Positions 29,159 through 38,665 of a DNA stretch of 52,085 nt are shown here, piece by piece. The first letter of the stretch is position 1; each line of letters begins with the position of its first letter. A program made the translations under genes and the position numbers. The notes under the pieces are model-generated. The model searched no databases. It was not told the DNA's origin and saw only the letters and a program-made list of their open reading frames with translations. This DNA comes from Pseudomonadota bacterium (lineage in GTDB: Bacteria; Pseudomonadota; Gammaproteobacteria; Burkholderiales; Burkholderiaceae_C), in the NCBI GenBank assembly GCA_021805805.1, contig JAJZEB010000010.1, positions 1-52,085 on the forward strand, read 5' to 3'.

Positions 29159-30169
29159 ATGAAGAACGTCACTTTGCGCCAATTGCGCGTGTTCGCCTCT
29201 GCCGCGCGACTGCTGAACTTCGGCAAGGCCGCCGCCGAACTGCACCTGACGCCGCCTGCGGTGTCGATGCAGATCCGCGAACTGGAGCAGCAGGTCGGTC
29301 TGCCGCTGTTCGAGCGCCACGGCAAGGCCGTCAGCCTGACCGTCACCGGCGAGTACTTCGTGGTCTACGCGCGCCGAGTGCTCGCCACGCTGCGCGACGC
29401 CGAGGACGCGCTGGCGCGCTTCCGCGGACTGGAGTCGGGACGGCTGACGCTTGGGCTGGTCAGCACGGCAAAGTATTTCGTGCCGCGGCTGCTTGCGCGG
29501 TTCCGCGACGAACATCCGCATATCGAAGTGCGGCTGACGATCGGCAACCGCGAGCAATTGGTCGCGCAACTGCAGGGCAAGGAACTCGACCTGGCGATCA
29601 TGGGCCGGCCGCCGCGCGATCTGGCGACCCGCGCCGAGCCGTTCGCAGCGCACCCGCTGGGGGTCGTCTGCGCCGCCGACCACCCGCTGCTGCGCGGCGA
29701 ACAGGTTCCGGCTCGCTCCTTGGCGCAGCATCCGCTGATCATTCGCGAAAGCGGCTCGGGCACCCGACGCGCGATGGAGGACTACTTGCGCGAGCACCAC
29801 GTGTTGCCGCGAATCGAAATGGAGCTGCCGAGCAACGAAACCATCAAGCAGACCGTGATGGCCGGAATGGGAATCGGCTTTCTGTCGCTGCATACCGTGG
29901 GCATGGAACTGCGCCACGGGCTGATCGGCGCGCCCGACGTCGAAGGCCTGCCGCTGGTGCGCAGCTGGCAGGTCGTGCACCTGTCGAGCAAGACGCTGTC
30001 GCCGTCGGCCGAAGCGTTCCGCTACTTCGTGCTCGAGAACGGCGAGGCCTTCATGGCGCGCGAGTTCGGCGACCTGCCACCGCTGGCGCAGGCGCTCAAC
30101 GCACCGCCAGCGCCGCCAGCAGCGCCAGCGGCGCGGTTTCCGCGCGCAGCACGCGCGGACCGAGACTGA
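29159..30169 (+). CDS. cbbR: LysR-type transcriptional activator CbbR
   Basis: CbbR activates cbb operons and senses metabolites such as RuBP or phosphoenolpyruvate. The N-terminal winged helix-turn-helix is VTLRQLRVFASAARLLNFGKA with AAELHLTPPAVSMQIRELEQ. The effector domain includes LGLVSTAKYFVPRLL and AGMGIGFLSLHTVG, as in CbbR. It is divergent from the operon it should control. The Ala/Pro/Arg-rich last 25 residues are encoded where the gene overlaps the end of rsmE by 74 bp on the opposite strand. The 336 aa are slightly long for the family. Confidence 0.94.
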   Translation: MKNVTLRQLRVFASAARLLNFGKAAAELHLTPPAVSMQIRELEQQVGLPLFERHGKAVSLTVTGEYFVVYARRVLATLRDAEDALARFRGLESGRLTLGLVSTAKYFVPRLLARFRDEHPHIEVRLTIGNREQLVAQLQGKELDLAIMGRPPRDLATRAEPFAAHPLGVVCAADHPLLRGEQVPARSLAQHPLIIRESGSGTRRAMEDYLREHHVLPRIEMELPSNETIKQTVMAGMGIGFLSLHTVGMELRHGLIGAPDVEGLPLVRSWQVVHLSSKTLSPSAEAFRYFVLENGEAFMAREFGDLPPLAQALNAPPAPPAAPAARFPRAARADRD

Positions 30170-30818
30170 CTGCCGCAAAGCCGGCAGCGCCGGCACTGGC
30201 GATCTCGCCGGCCTCGAGCCCGCCTTCGGGGCCGCTGAGCGCGAGCACCTCGGCCACAGCTCCCGGCCCGGCGCTCCACGCCGCGTAGCTCGATGCGGCA
30301 CCGTGCGCAGGCGCCGCCAGCAGACATCGTGCCTGGGTCGGCCTGGGCGCCGGCAGAGTGCCGAGCCAGTCGTCGAGCTCGCGCACCTGCAACACCTGCG
30401 GCACCCGGTTGCGCCCGCACTGCGCGCACGCCGCTTCGGCGATCGCCTGCCAGTGGGCCTGGCGTCGCTGCGCGCGCTCGCCATGCAGCCGCAGCACGCT
30501 GCGTGCCGACTGCAGCGGCTGCAGCTGCGCAGCGCCGAGTTCGGTGGCCTTCTCGACCAGCCAGTCCATCCGCTCGTTGGCCGGCATCGCCAGCGCCAGC
30601 GTGACGCGCACGTCGAGTTCGCGCTCGATCGCGTCATGCCCGAGAACCTCGACCCGCGCGTTGTCCAGCACCCGGGCTTGCCATTCGCCACCGGTGCCGT
30701 CGAACAATTCCACCGCATCGCCTCCGCGCAGCCGCAGCACGTGCAGATGCCGCTTCGCAGCGGCCGGAAGCTCCAGCGTTCCGACCTGCATCGCGACAGG
30801 AACGTACAAGCGCGGCAT
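30096..30818 (-). CDS. rsmE: 16S rRNA (uracil1498-N3)-methyltransferase RsmE
   Basis: RsmE methylates U1498 of 16S rRNA using S-adenosylmethionine and belongs to the SPOUT class. The N-terminal PUA-like part has AAKRHLHVLRLRGGD. The knot region has LSGPEGGLEAGEIASA and the terminal SLGPRVLRAETAPLALLA, which binds the cofactor. The 240 aa fit. It is 17 bp downstream of tal, so it is probably the last gene of glnE-tal-rsmE. Its 3' end lies opposite that of cbbR. Confidence 0.94.
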   Translation of the reverse strand: MPRLYVPVAMQVGTLELPAAAKRHLHVLRLRGGDAVELFDGTGGEWQARVLDNARVEVLGHDAIERELDVRVTLALAMPANERMDWLVEKATELGAAQLQPLQSARSVLRLHGERAQRRQAHWQAIAEAACAQCGRNRVPQVLQVRELDDWLGTLPAPRPTQARCLLAAPAHGAASSYAAWSAGPGAVAEVLALSGPEGGLEAGEIASAGAAGFAAVSLGPRVLRAETAPLALLAALAVR

Positions 30819-30835
30819 GGCCCGCTGTCCGCGCC

Positions 30836-31786
30836 TCAGCCGCGCAGCAGCTCGAGCAGCGCGGCGCCGTCGGCGCTGAACGCGGCGATGCCCTCGTCGA
30901 GTTTGGTCCGTGCCATCGCGTCGGACGCCATCGACGCGGCGAACTGCGCGGCGTCGACCGCCAGCGCGGCGTCGTCCTCGGCGGCGCCGGGCTGGCTCGG
31001 GTCGAGCCGGCGCGGCATCGGCGCGCTGTCCGCGGTCAGCGCGTCGAGCAACGCCGGCGACACCGTCAGCAGGTCGCAGCCGGCCAGTGCGGCGAGCTGC
31101 GCGGTGTCGCGGAAGCTCGCGCCCATGACTTCAGTGGCGATTCCGCGCGCCTTGTAGAAGCGCCAGATGCGCAGCAGCGCGCGCACCCCCGGATCGTGTT
31201 CGCCACGCATCGCCTGCGCGTCCCAGCCGGCCCCGGCCTGCTGCCGCGCCCAGTCGGTGATGCGGCCGACGAAAGGCGAAATCAGCTGCACGCCGCAGGC
31301 CGCGCAAGCACGCGCCTGCGCAAACGAGAACAGCAGCGTCATATTGCACGCGATGCCGTCGTCCTTGAGTCGCCGAGCGCATTCGATGCCTTCCCAGGTC
31401 GACGCCAGTTTGATCAGCACGCGCGTGCGTGCGATCCCGGCCGCTTCGTACAGCGCGATCAGGCGCCGCGCCCGCCGCAGCGTGGCGTCGATGTCGTACG
31501 ACAACCGGGCATCGACTTCGGTCGACACCCGGCCAGGGATGCGCGCCAGGATTTCGCATCCGAAGCGCACCAGCAGACGGTCGGCAGCCTCATCGAGGTC
31601 GTGGCGGGCCGCAGCGCGCACCGCGGCATCGTCGCGCAACGCCACGTAATCGGGCTGGCGCAGCGCACGCAGCACCAGACTCGGATTGGTCGTCGCGTCC
31701 TGAGGCCGCAGCCGCGGCAATTGCAGGAATTCGGCGGTATCGGCGACGATTGCGCTGCTCGCGCGAAGTTGTTCCAGGCTGTTCAT
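30836..31786 (-). CDS. tal: Transaldolase
   Basis: Transaldolase transfers a dihydroxyacetone unit between sugar phosphates through a Schiff base. Motifs are DATTNPSLVLRA, the STEVDARLSYD strand, IKLASTWEGI with the catalytic Lys, and LISPFVGRITDW. The 316 aa match TalB-type enzymes. The ATG overlaps the glnE stop in ATGA. A second sugar-rearranging route beside the nearby cbb genes suggests that an oxidative or heterotrophic pentose-phosphate route is also used. Confidence 0.95.
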   Translation of the reverse strand: MNSLEQLRASSAIVADTAEFLQLPRLRPQDATTNPSLVLRALRQPDYVALRDDAAVRAAARHDLDEAADRLLVRFGCEILARIPGRVSTEVDARLSYDIDATLRRARRLIALYEAAGIARTRVLIKLASTWEGIECARRLKDDGIACNMTLLFSFAQARACAACGVQLISPFVGRITDWARQQAGAGWDAQAMRGEHDPGVRALLRIWRFYKARGIATEVMGASFRDTAQLAALAGCDLLTVSPALLDALTADSAPMPRRLDPSQPGAAEDDAALAVDAAQFAASMASDAMARTKLDEGIAAFSADGAALLELLRG

Positions 31787-34497
31787 CCCCGCATCGTAAT
31801 GCGTTCGGCGCCGAAAACCGCGGCCCCGAGCGCGCGCACGGCGGCTCGCTCGGCCTCGGCCGACTCGGGCGCCACGCGCGCCGCACCGTGCGCGTCGTCG
31901 AGCCTGGCCAGATGCTGCAGGCGGCGCAGCTCGCGATAGGCCTGCGCCGCCGCCTTGCCGACTCCCGACGGCAGCAGGCCGAGCGCCTCGGCGCGACCGA
32001 GCAGCGCGATGTTGCCGACGTTGTCGGCCAGCTGCGGGTGGGCGCTGGCGTGCCCCAGCACCAGCGCCTGGACCGCGAACTCGACGTCGACCATGCCGCC
32101 CGGGTCATGTTTCAGGTCGAACAGCGGTCCGGGGTTCGGATGGCCGTCGGCGACGCGTGCGCGCATGGCCAGGATTTCCGTGTGCAGCGCGTCGAGGTCG
32201 CGCGGCATGCGCAGCACCTCGCCGCGGATGCGCTCGAACTGCGCGCCCAGCGCCGTGTCGCCGGCGCAAAAGCGCGCCCGCGTCAACGCCTGGTGTTCCC
32301 AGGTCCACGCCGCGTTGTCGCCGCGGCCGAGCTGGTAGCTGGCGAAGGCCTGCAGCGTGGTGACGAGCAACCCGGCGTTGCCGTTCGGCCGCAACCGGGT
32401 GTCGATCTCGAACAACGCTCCGGCCGGAGTCGACGCCGTCAACCACCAGACCAGCTTGCGTGCCAGCGCGCCGTAGCGCTCGCGCGCGTCGGCTGCAGCG
32501 TCGTCGAACAGGAACACCAGGTCGAGGTCGCTGCCGTAGCCCAGTTCCTTGCCGCCGAGCTTGCCGTAGGCGACGACCGCGAACGCGGGCTGCGCACGAT
32601 GGCGCTGCGGCAGCATGTCCCAGCACCACTGCAGCGCCTGGCCGATGATCGCGTCGGCCAGTGCCGACAGCTCGTCGGCGACCTCCTCGACTCCGATCTG
32701 CCCGGCGAGATCGCGCGCCAGGATGCGGAACATCGCGCCGTGGAAAGCCCGGCGCAGGATGTCCAGGCCCTCGCCTGCGTCCCAGGCGCCGCGCTGCTGC
32801 AGCCTGGCACGCTGCGCGGCGCAGTCCGCCAGACACGACTGCGCATCGAAGCGGCTGTGCACCGCATCGGTCAGCAACTCGTCGACGACCATCGGATTGC
32901 GCGTGACGTAGCCTGCGGCCCAGCCGGAGGCGCCGAGCACCGCGAGCAAGCGCGCAAGCGCCTGCGGCTGCTCGGAGAACAGCGCCAGGTAGGTTTCGCG
33001 CCGCGCGATCGCCTCGAGCATGTCGAACAGCCGCGCCAGGGTGCGGTCGGCGTGCTGCGTGTCGTCGACCATGCCGATCGCGCGCTCGACCACACGCAAC
33101 ATGCGCCTGCGGCCGGCCTCGCTAAGCGCCGCGAAACGTGGCGAAGTCTGCAAGGCCTGCAGGCGCGCCTGGGCGCGGTCGCCATCGACCGCGCCCAGCG
33201 CCTGGCGCAACGCGTCGATGCTGTCGGCCGGCTTGCGGCAGCCGACGCAACGCGGACCGGAGTGCAGCAGCGCGTCGAACTCGCCGGCGACGAACTCGCG
33301 CACGGCGTCGAGCTCGCGCAACAGCGCACACGCAGGTCGCCTCGCCTGCGGCTGCGCCGCGGCCAGCGCGGGGCCGAAACTCAGCGCGATGCGCTCCAGA
33401 TCGCCGTCGTCGCTGGGCACGGCATGCGTCTGGGCGTCGTCCAGGTACTGGATGCGGTGCTCGAGGCGGCGCAGGAAACGGTAGCTGTCGGCCAGGCGCT
33501 GCGCCGCCTCGTCCGGCAGCAGGCCGGCCTGCGCCAGCCGCGCCAGCGCCTGCACGGTGTTGCGCGTCCGAACCTGCGGCATGCGCCCGCCGCGCACCAC
33601 CTGCAGCAATTGCGCGATGAACTCGATCTCGCGGATTCCACCGCGCCCGAGCTTGACGTCGTTGGCACGTTCCGGACGCGCGCTGGCGCGCCTGGACGCC
33701 TCGCTGCGGATCTGCTGGTGCAGCGCGCGCAGCGCCTCGATCATCGCGAAATCGAGGTAGCGGCGCCAGACGAAAGGTTCGACCACCTGGTCCAGCGCGT
33801 CCTGCAGCGCCGGGTCGATCGGCGCGACCACCCGGCTCTTGAGCCAGGCGAAACGCTCCCATTCGCGGCCCTGGACCTGGAAGTACTCCTCCAGCATCGC
33901 CAGGCTGACCACCGGCGGTCCGCTGTCGCCGTTCGGACGCAGGCGCGTGTCGACACGGAACACGAATCCGTCGGCGGTGGACTCCGAAAGCAGCGCGACC
34001 AGGCGCCGAACGAGCAGGCCGTAATACTCCGCGTTACCCAGCGGCACCGCGCCGTCGCTGCGGCCGTCGACGTCGTACAGGAACACCAGGTCGATGTCCG
34101 ACGACACGTTGAGCTCGGCTCCACCGAGCTTGCCCATGCCGACGACGAAAAAGCGCGCCGGCGTGCTGTCGTCGCCGCGCGGGCGGCCGTGACGCGCGGC
34201 GAGTTCGGCTTCGATCTCGGCCACGCCGTGCGCCAACGCCAGCTCGGCCAGGTCGCTGACCGCCACGCAGACCTGCTCGAGCGGCGCACCGTCGCGCAGA
34301 TCGGATTCGATCAGCCGCAGCATCAACGCGTTGCGCACCTGGCGCAGCGCAGTCGCCAGGCCGCTGCCGGCGCGCAGCGCCTGCACTGCGGCGTCGATCT
34401 CGGCACGCGACGGAATACCCGCACCCCAGCATGCCAGAACCGCGTCCAGGCGGCCGGCATAGCGCCGGTAGAAGCGGGAATACACCTCGAATTGCAT
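31783..34497 (-). CDS. glnE: Glutamine synthetase adenylyltransferase/adenylyl-removing enzyme
   Basis: GlnE adds AMP to and removes it from glutamine synthetase in response to GlnB-type PII proteins and glutamine. Two nucleotidyltransferase domains are visible. The N-terminal adenylyl-removing one has GGAELNVSSDIDLVFLYD and the C-terminal adenylylating one has GGKELGYGSDLDLVFLFD; each is followed by helical domains. The chosen ATG (34497, MQFEVYSRFYRRY) gives 904 aa. An upstream in-frame ATG at 34596 would add 33 residues of low-quality sequence. It is coupled to tal. Confidence 0.95.
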   Translation of the reverse strand: MQFEVYSRFYRRYAGRLDAVLACWGAGIPSRAEIDAAVQALRAGSGLATALRQVRNALMLRLIESDLRDGAPLEQVCVAVSDLAELALAHGVAEIEAELAARHGRPRGDDSTPARFFVVGMGKLGGAELNVSSDIDLVFLYDVDGRSDGAVPLGNAEYYGLLVRRLVALLSESTADGFVFRVDTRLRPNGDSGPPVVSLAMLEEYFQVQGREWERFAWLKSRVVAPIDPALQDALDQVVEPFVWRRYLDFAMIEALRALHQQIRSEASRRASARPERANDVKLGRGGIREIEFIAQLLQVVRGGRMPQVRTRNTVQALARLAQAGLLPDEAAQRLADSYRFLRRLEHRIQYLDDAQTHAVPSDDGDLERIALSFGPALAAAQPQARRPACALLRELDAVREFVAGEFDALLHSGPRCVGCRKPADSIDALRQALGAVDGDRAQARLQALQTSPRFAALSEAGRRRMLRVVERAIGMVDDTQHADRTLARLFDMLEAIARRETYLALFSEQPQALARLLAVLGASGWAAGYVTRNPMVVDELLTDAVHSRFDAQSCLADCAAQRARLQQRGAWDAGEGLDILRRAFHGAMFRILARDLAGQIGVEEVADELSALADAIIGQALQWCWDMLPQRHRAQPAFAVVAYGKLGGKELGYGSDLDLVFLFDDAAADARERYGALARKLVWWLTASTPAGALFEIDTRLRPNGNAGLLVTTLQAFASYQLGRGDNAAWTWEHQALTRARFCAGDTALGAQFERIRGEVLRMPRDLDALHTEILAMRARVADGHPNPGPLFDLKHDPGGMVDVEFAVQALVLGHASAHPQLADNVGNIALLGRAEALGLLPSGVGKAAAQAYRELRRLQHLARLDDAHGAARVAPESAEAERAAVRALGAAVFGAERITMRG

Positions 34498-34698
34498 AGC
34501 GGTTGGCAGTTTCCCGGCCTTGCAGATGCCGCGAGCATATTGCAGCGGCGGCGCCGTTGCAGGGCACCGGAATTGCCCGCCGCACGCGATGGCCATGACC
34601 TTGCAAGGGTATTGGGTTCGCCGCGCCCAGGTCGCCGGCCGGCATGAGCACGCCGTTCACTACCATGGGCGCATTGCCGAGCGTCGCCGCACCGAATC

Positions 34699-37600
34699 GT
34701 GTCAGCCCTGCATCTCACCGTCAGAATGGCCACCAGGCTGCTCGAGGCCGCGATCACGCTGGTCGTCGTCGCGTACCTGCTGCTGGCACTCGGCCTGGTG
34801 ACCCTGCGCTACGCGGTGTTGCCGAACGCGCAGCAGTTCGTTCCCTGGATGCAGCGCTCGGCGAGCGCTGCGCTGGGACTTCCGGTCCACATCGGCAGCG
34901 TGCGCGCGAGCTGGCACGGTCTGCTGCCGACGCTGACGCTGAACGATCTGGTGATCGACGATCCGCAGGGATCCCCGGCGCTGCGCTTTGCGTCGGTGGA
35001 GGCGCAGCCGTCGTGGAAAAGCCTGCCCCGCATGCAGCTGGCCTTCGACCAGCTCGCGCTCAGCGGCGTGCAACTGACCATCCGCCGACCGGACGCGAAC
35101 CACCTGCAGATCGGCGGCATCCGCATCGACCTGGCATCACCCGGCGGCGGTGCAGCGCAGCGCTTCGCCGACTGGTTGTTCGCGCAGGACCAGATCCTGG
35201 TGCTGCGCAGCCGCCTCGTCTGGATCGACTCGGTGCGCGACGCGCCGCCGCTGGTGCTCGACGACGTCAATCTGGACCTGCGCAATGGCCTGCTGCGCCA
35301 CCGCCTGGCGCTGCGCGCCACGCCAGCGGCCGCGCTGGGCGGCCCGCTGCAGCTGCGCGCCGACTTGCGCCAGCCCTTGTTCACACGCCATGACGCCGCG
35401 TTCGCGCTCTGGCACGGGCAACTCTGGACGTCGCTCGACGGCGTCGAGATCGGCACTCTGGCGCGCTACCTTCCGCTGCCCGGAGAACTGGTCGACGGCC
35501 ACGGCAGCGTGCAAGCCTGGGCCGACGTCGGCACGCACTACACGCTGACGCGACTGAGCACCGACCTGTCCTTGCACGACGTGCTCGCGCGCCCCGATCC
35601 GGCGCTGCCGCCGCTGCTGCTCGGACGCCTCGGCGGACGGCTGCAGGCGACGCGGCTTTCCGCCGGCTGGAAACTCGATGCGCAGGACCTGGACCTGCGC
35701 CTGGGCACAGGCCAGCAGTTGCTCGGCGTCAATGCAGCGTTCAGCATGCAGCAGCCGAGCGGGCAGCCGCGCAGCATGAGCCTGCGCACGAGCAACGTGG
35801 ACCTGGGCGCGCTCGACGCGCTGGCGCGTGCGCTGCCCCTGCCTCCGGACTGGCGTGCACGCCTGGTCGCGCTGCGGCCGCACGGGCGTCTGGCGCAGCT
35901 GTCGGCAAGCTGGAGCGTGCCGGCCGGTGCGACGCTGCCGTCGCGCTACAGCGTGCAGGCCTCATTCAGCGGCCTGGGTTGGGACAGCGGCGGCGTGCCG
36001 GCGAACGCACTCGGCGTGCACGGCCTCGACGGCAGCGTGCGCGCCGATCAGGACGGCGGCAGCGCGCAACTGGCCATGCGCGACGGCAGCGTGTCGCTGC
36101 CGCGGGTGTTCGCCGCACCGAGCCTGCCGCTGCAACAATTCGACGCGCAACTGGACTGGACGCGGCTGCGCAGCGGCGTCTGGAACGTGCGCGCCTCGCG
36201 GCTGCAGCTGGCCAATGCCGACCTGGCCGCGAGCGCCACTGCGCAGTACACCACGCAGCCCGCAGGCCCGGGCCGCCTCGACCTCGATGCGCGACTCAGC
36301 CGGGCCGACGCACGCGCGCTGCCGCGTTACCTGCCGCTGGCGATTCCGCAAGCAACGCGAGACTACCTGCGCAGCGCGATCGCCGCGGGACACGCCAGCG
36401 ACGTGCGCTGCAGCGTGCACGGCGACCTCGCGGCATTTCCGTTCGCACGTGCGGGCAGCGGCAGTTTCAGCATCAGCGCGCGGCTGCGCGACGGGGTGTT
36501 CAACGCCGCGCCGCGCGCCATCCTGGCGGCGGGCCGCCAGGCCAGTGTGGCCGATGTCCACGCCAATGCACTGTGGCCCGAATTCACCCATATTTCGGGG
36601 CTGCTCGAGTTCACCGGTTCCGGCCTGCGCGTGCGCGGCGCCAGCGCGCGTGTCGGCGGAGCCAGCTTGCAGCAGGTCAACCTCGCGCTCCCCGACTATG
36701 CCGATCCGGTGCTCAGCGGCGGCGGCCAGTTGCGCGTCGATGCGGCCGATGCGCTGCGCTACCTGCGCAACAGCCCGCTCGACGCCATGCTCGACCATGC
36801 GCTGACTTCGGTGCGTGCCAGCGGCGCGATGCGCGGCAGCCTGAACCTGCGCCTGCCGCTGAGCCACCTGGCCGACAGCCAGGTGCAAGGCCGGCTGCAG
36901 CTGCTCGACGACGAGGTCGACTACGCGCGCTGGATGCCACCGCTGCACGGCGTGCGCGGCGACCTGAGTTTCGACGAGCACGGCTTTGTGCTGCACGCGC
37001 TGGCGCGTGACTTTCTCGGTGGCGCGTTGCAGCTCGACGGCGGCATGGCCGCCCACGTCCCGCTGCACATGCAGCTCGACGCCACCGTCGACGCTGCAGC
37101 GTTGCGCGCTGCACCTCGCCTGCAGCGCTGGGCGGCGATGCTGGCGCGTCTGCACGGCAGCACGCGATTGAGCGCCACGGTGACCGCGCCGCCAGGCGGC
37201 GCGGCGCCGCTGATCCGCGTGCAAAGCGATTTGCGCGGCCTTGCGCTCGCGCTGCCGGCGCCGCTGGGCAAGCCGGCGGCCGCGGCGCTGCCGCTGCGCA
37301 TCGAGGTCGCCGGCGGGCAGTGGAACGCCGACCTCGGCGACGGCCTGCTGCGCGCGCAGCTGCGCAGCGGCGCCGCGGGACCGGACGGCAGCGTGCTGCT
37401 GGGGCATCGCGCCACGGCGCCGCCCGGCAAGGGACTGCGGCTGGGCGTCGACCTGCCGGCGCTGGACCTCGACGCCTGGCGTGCTCTGGCCGGTTCCGGC
37501 GCAGGCGCAGGCACAGGCACAGGCGCCGAGCCTGCCGCGCTGACGCTGCGCGCGCGGCAGCTGATCGTGGCCGATCGCAGGTTCGACGACGTGTCGGTCG

Positions 37601-38646
37601 ACGCCACGCGCAGCGGTGCGCTCTGGCGCGCCGAGCTGAGCAGCCGCCAGCTGGCCGGACATGTCGACTGGAGCATCGGTGCCGGCGACGCGCCGGGCAG
37701 TGTGGTGGCTCGGCTGAGCCGACTGATCGTTCCGCGCAGCGCCGATCCGGAAGTCGAGCGCATGCTCGACCAGGCGCCGCACAGCATGCCGGCGCTGGAC
37801 GTGACCGCCGACAACGTCGAACTCCACGGCCACCGCTTCAACCGCCTGCAGTTGCACGCCCGCAACCAGCGCGTCGGCGGCGTGCCCGAGTGGCGGCTGA
37901 CGCAGCTGCGGCTGAGCGCGCCCGAGGCCACGCTCGAAGGCAGCGGCGACTGGGTCGAGGTCGGCGCGCACGGCGCCGCGACGCATCCGGCGGCGAACGC
38001 GCCGAGGCGCTTCGCGCTGGGCTTCAAGCTCGACATCGCCGATGCCGGAGGCTTGCTTGCCCGGCTCGGCAAGCCCGGCCTGCTGCGCGGCGGCAGCGGC
38101 GTCATGCAAGGCACCGTGGCCTGGATCGGTTCGCCGCTGAGCCCTGACTACCCGACGCTGTCAGGGCAGTTCAAGCTCGACGTCCGCAAGGGCCAGTTCC
38201 TGAAGGCAGACCCGGGGCTGGCCAAGCTGCTGGGCGTGCTCAGCCTGCAGAGCCTGCCGCGGCGCTTGCTGTTCAATTTCAGCGACCTGTTCGAATCGGG
38301 GTTCCCGTTCGATCGGGCCACTGCCGACGTGCAACTCGACAACGGCGTCGCCACCACGCACAACTTCAAGATGAACGGTCCGGCGGCGACGGTGTTCATC
38401 GACGGGTCTGCCGATCTGGCGGCCGAAACGCAGGACCTGTACGCGATCGTCGTCCCGGAAATCAACGCGGGATCAGCTTCGCTCGCCTATGCTTTGATCA
38501 ATCCGGCGGTCGGCCTCGGCACCTTCATCGCGCAAATCATCGCGCGCAAGCCGCTGATGAAAGCCTTCACATACGGCTACCGGATCACCGGCACCTGGAC
38601 CAAGCCCGAGGTCAAGCAGGTGCAAAATCCGGCGAACCTGCCCTGA
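34699..38646 (+). CDS. yhdP: YhdP family AsmA-like bridge protein
   Basis: YhdP proteins are very large, single-span inner-membrane proteins whose periplasmic beta-groove is thought to shuttle phospholipids to the outer membrane. One N-terminal helix (about 17-40) is followed by more than 1200 residues of beta-rich repeats. The DUF3971/AsmA region ends in the conserved KLDVRKGQFLKADPGLAKLL, NFSDLFESGFPF and AYALINPAVGLGTFIAQ. The GTG at 34699 gives 1315 aa; an ATG at 34726 is equally plausible. It is divergent from glnE and 19 bp upstream of the amidase gene, a common betaproteobacterial pair. Confidence 0.9.
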   Translation: MSALHLTVRMATRLLEAAITLVVVAYLLLALGLVTLRYAVLPNAQQFVPWMQRSASAALGLPVHIGSVRASWHGLLPTLTLNDLVIDDPQGSPALRFASVEAQPSWKSLPRMQLAFDQLALSGVQLTIRRPDANHLQIGGIRIDLASPGGGAAQRFADWLFAQDQILVLRSRLVWIDSVRDAPPLVLDDVNLDLRNGLLRHRLALRATPAAALGGPLQLRADLRQPLFTRHDAAFALWHGQLWTSLDGVEIGTLARYLPLPGELVDGHGSVQAWADVGTHYTLTRLSTDLSLHDVLARPDPALPPLLLGRLGGRLQATRLSAGWKLDAQDLDLRLGTGQQLLGVNAAFSMQQPSGQPRSMSLRTSNVDLGALDALARALPLPPDWRARLVALRPHGRLAQLSASWSVPAGATLPSRYSVQASFSGLGWDSGGVPANALGVHGLDGSVRADQDGGSAQLAMRDGSVSLPRVFAAPSLPLQQFDAQLDWTRLRSGVWNVRASRLQLANADLAASATAQYTTQPAGPGRLDLDARLSRADARALPRYLPLAIPQATRDYLRSAIAAGHASDVRCSVHGDLAAFPFARAGSGSFSISARLRDGVFNAAPRAILAAGRQASVADVHANALWPEFTHISGLLEFTGSGLRVRGASARVGGASLQQVNLALPDYADPVLSGGGQLRVDAADALRYLRNSPLDAMLDHALTSVRASGAMRGSLNLRLPLSHLADSQVQGRLQLLDDEVDYARWMPPLHGVRGDLSFDEHGFVLHALARDFLGGALQLDGGMAAHVPLHMQLDATVDAAALRAAPRLQRWAAMLARLHGSTRLSATVTAPPGGAAPLIRVQSDLRGLALALPAPLGKPAAAALPLRIEVAGGQWNADLGDGLLRAQLRSGAAGPDGSVLLGHRATAPPGKGLRLGVDLPALDLDAWRALAGSGAGAGTGTGAEPAALTLRARQLIVADRRFDDVSVDATRSGALWRAELSSRQLAGHVDWSIGAGDAPGSVVARLSRLIVPRSADPEVERMLDQAPHSMPALDVTADNVELHGHRFNRLQLHARNQRVGGVPEWRLTQLRLSAPEATLEGSGDWVEVGAHGAATHPAANAPRRFALGFKLDIADAGGLLARLGKPGLLRGGSGVMQGTVAWIGSPLSPDYPTLSGQFKLDVRKGQFLKADPGLAKLLGVLSLQSLPRRLLFNFSDLFESGFPFDRATADVQLDNGVATTHNFKMNGPAATVFIDGSADLAAETQDLYAIVVPEINAGSASLAYALINPAVGLGTFIAQIIARKPLMKAFTYGYRITGTWTKPEVKQVQNPANLP

Positions 38647-38665
38647 ACGACTGAAAGCGACCTTG

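Noticed and set aside
31429-34647. A 1072-codon open frame opposite glnE
   Set aside because: Same reason: GlnE has both nucleotidyltransferase motifs, and the antisense frame is low-complexity Arg/Gln/Ala sequence spanning two real genes.
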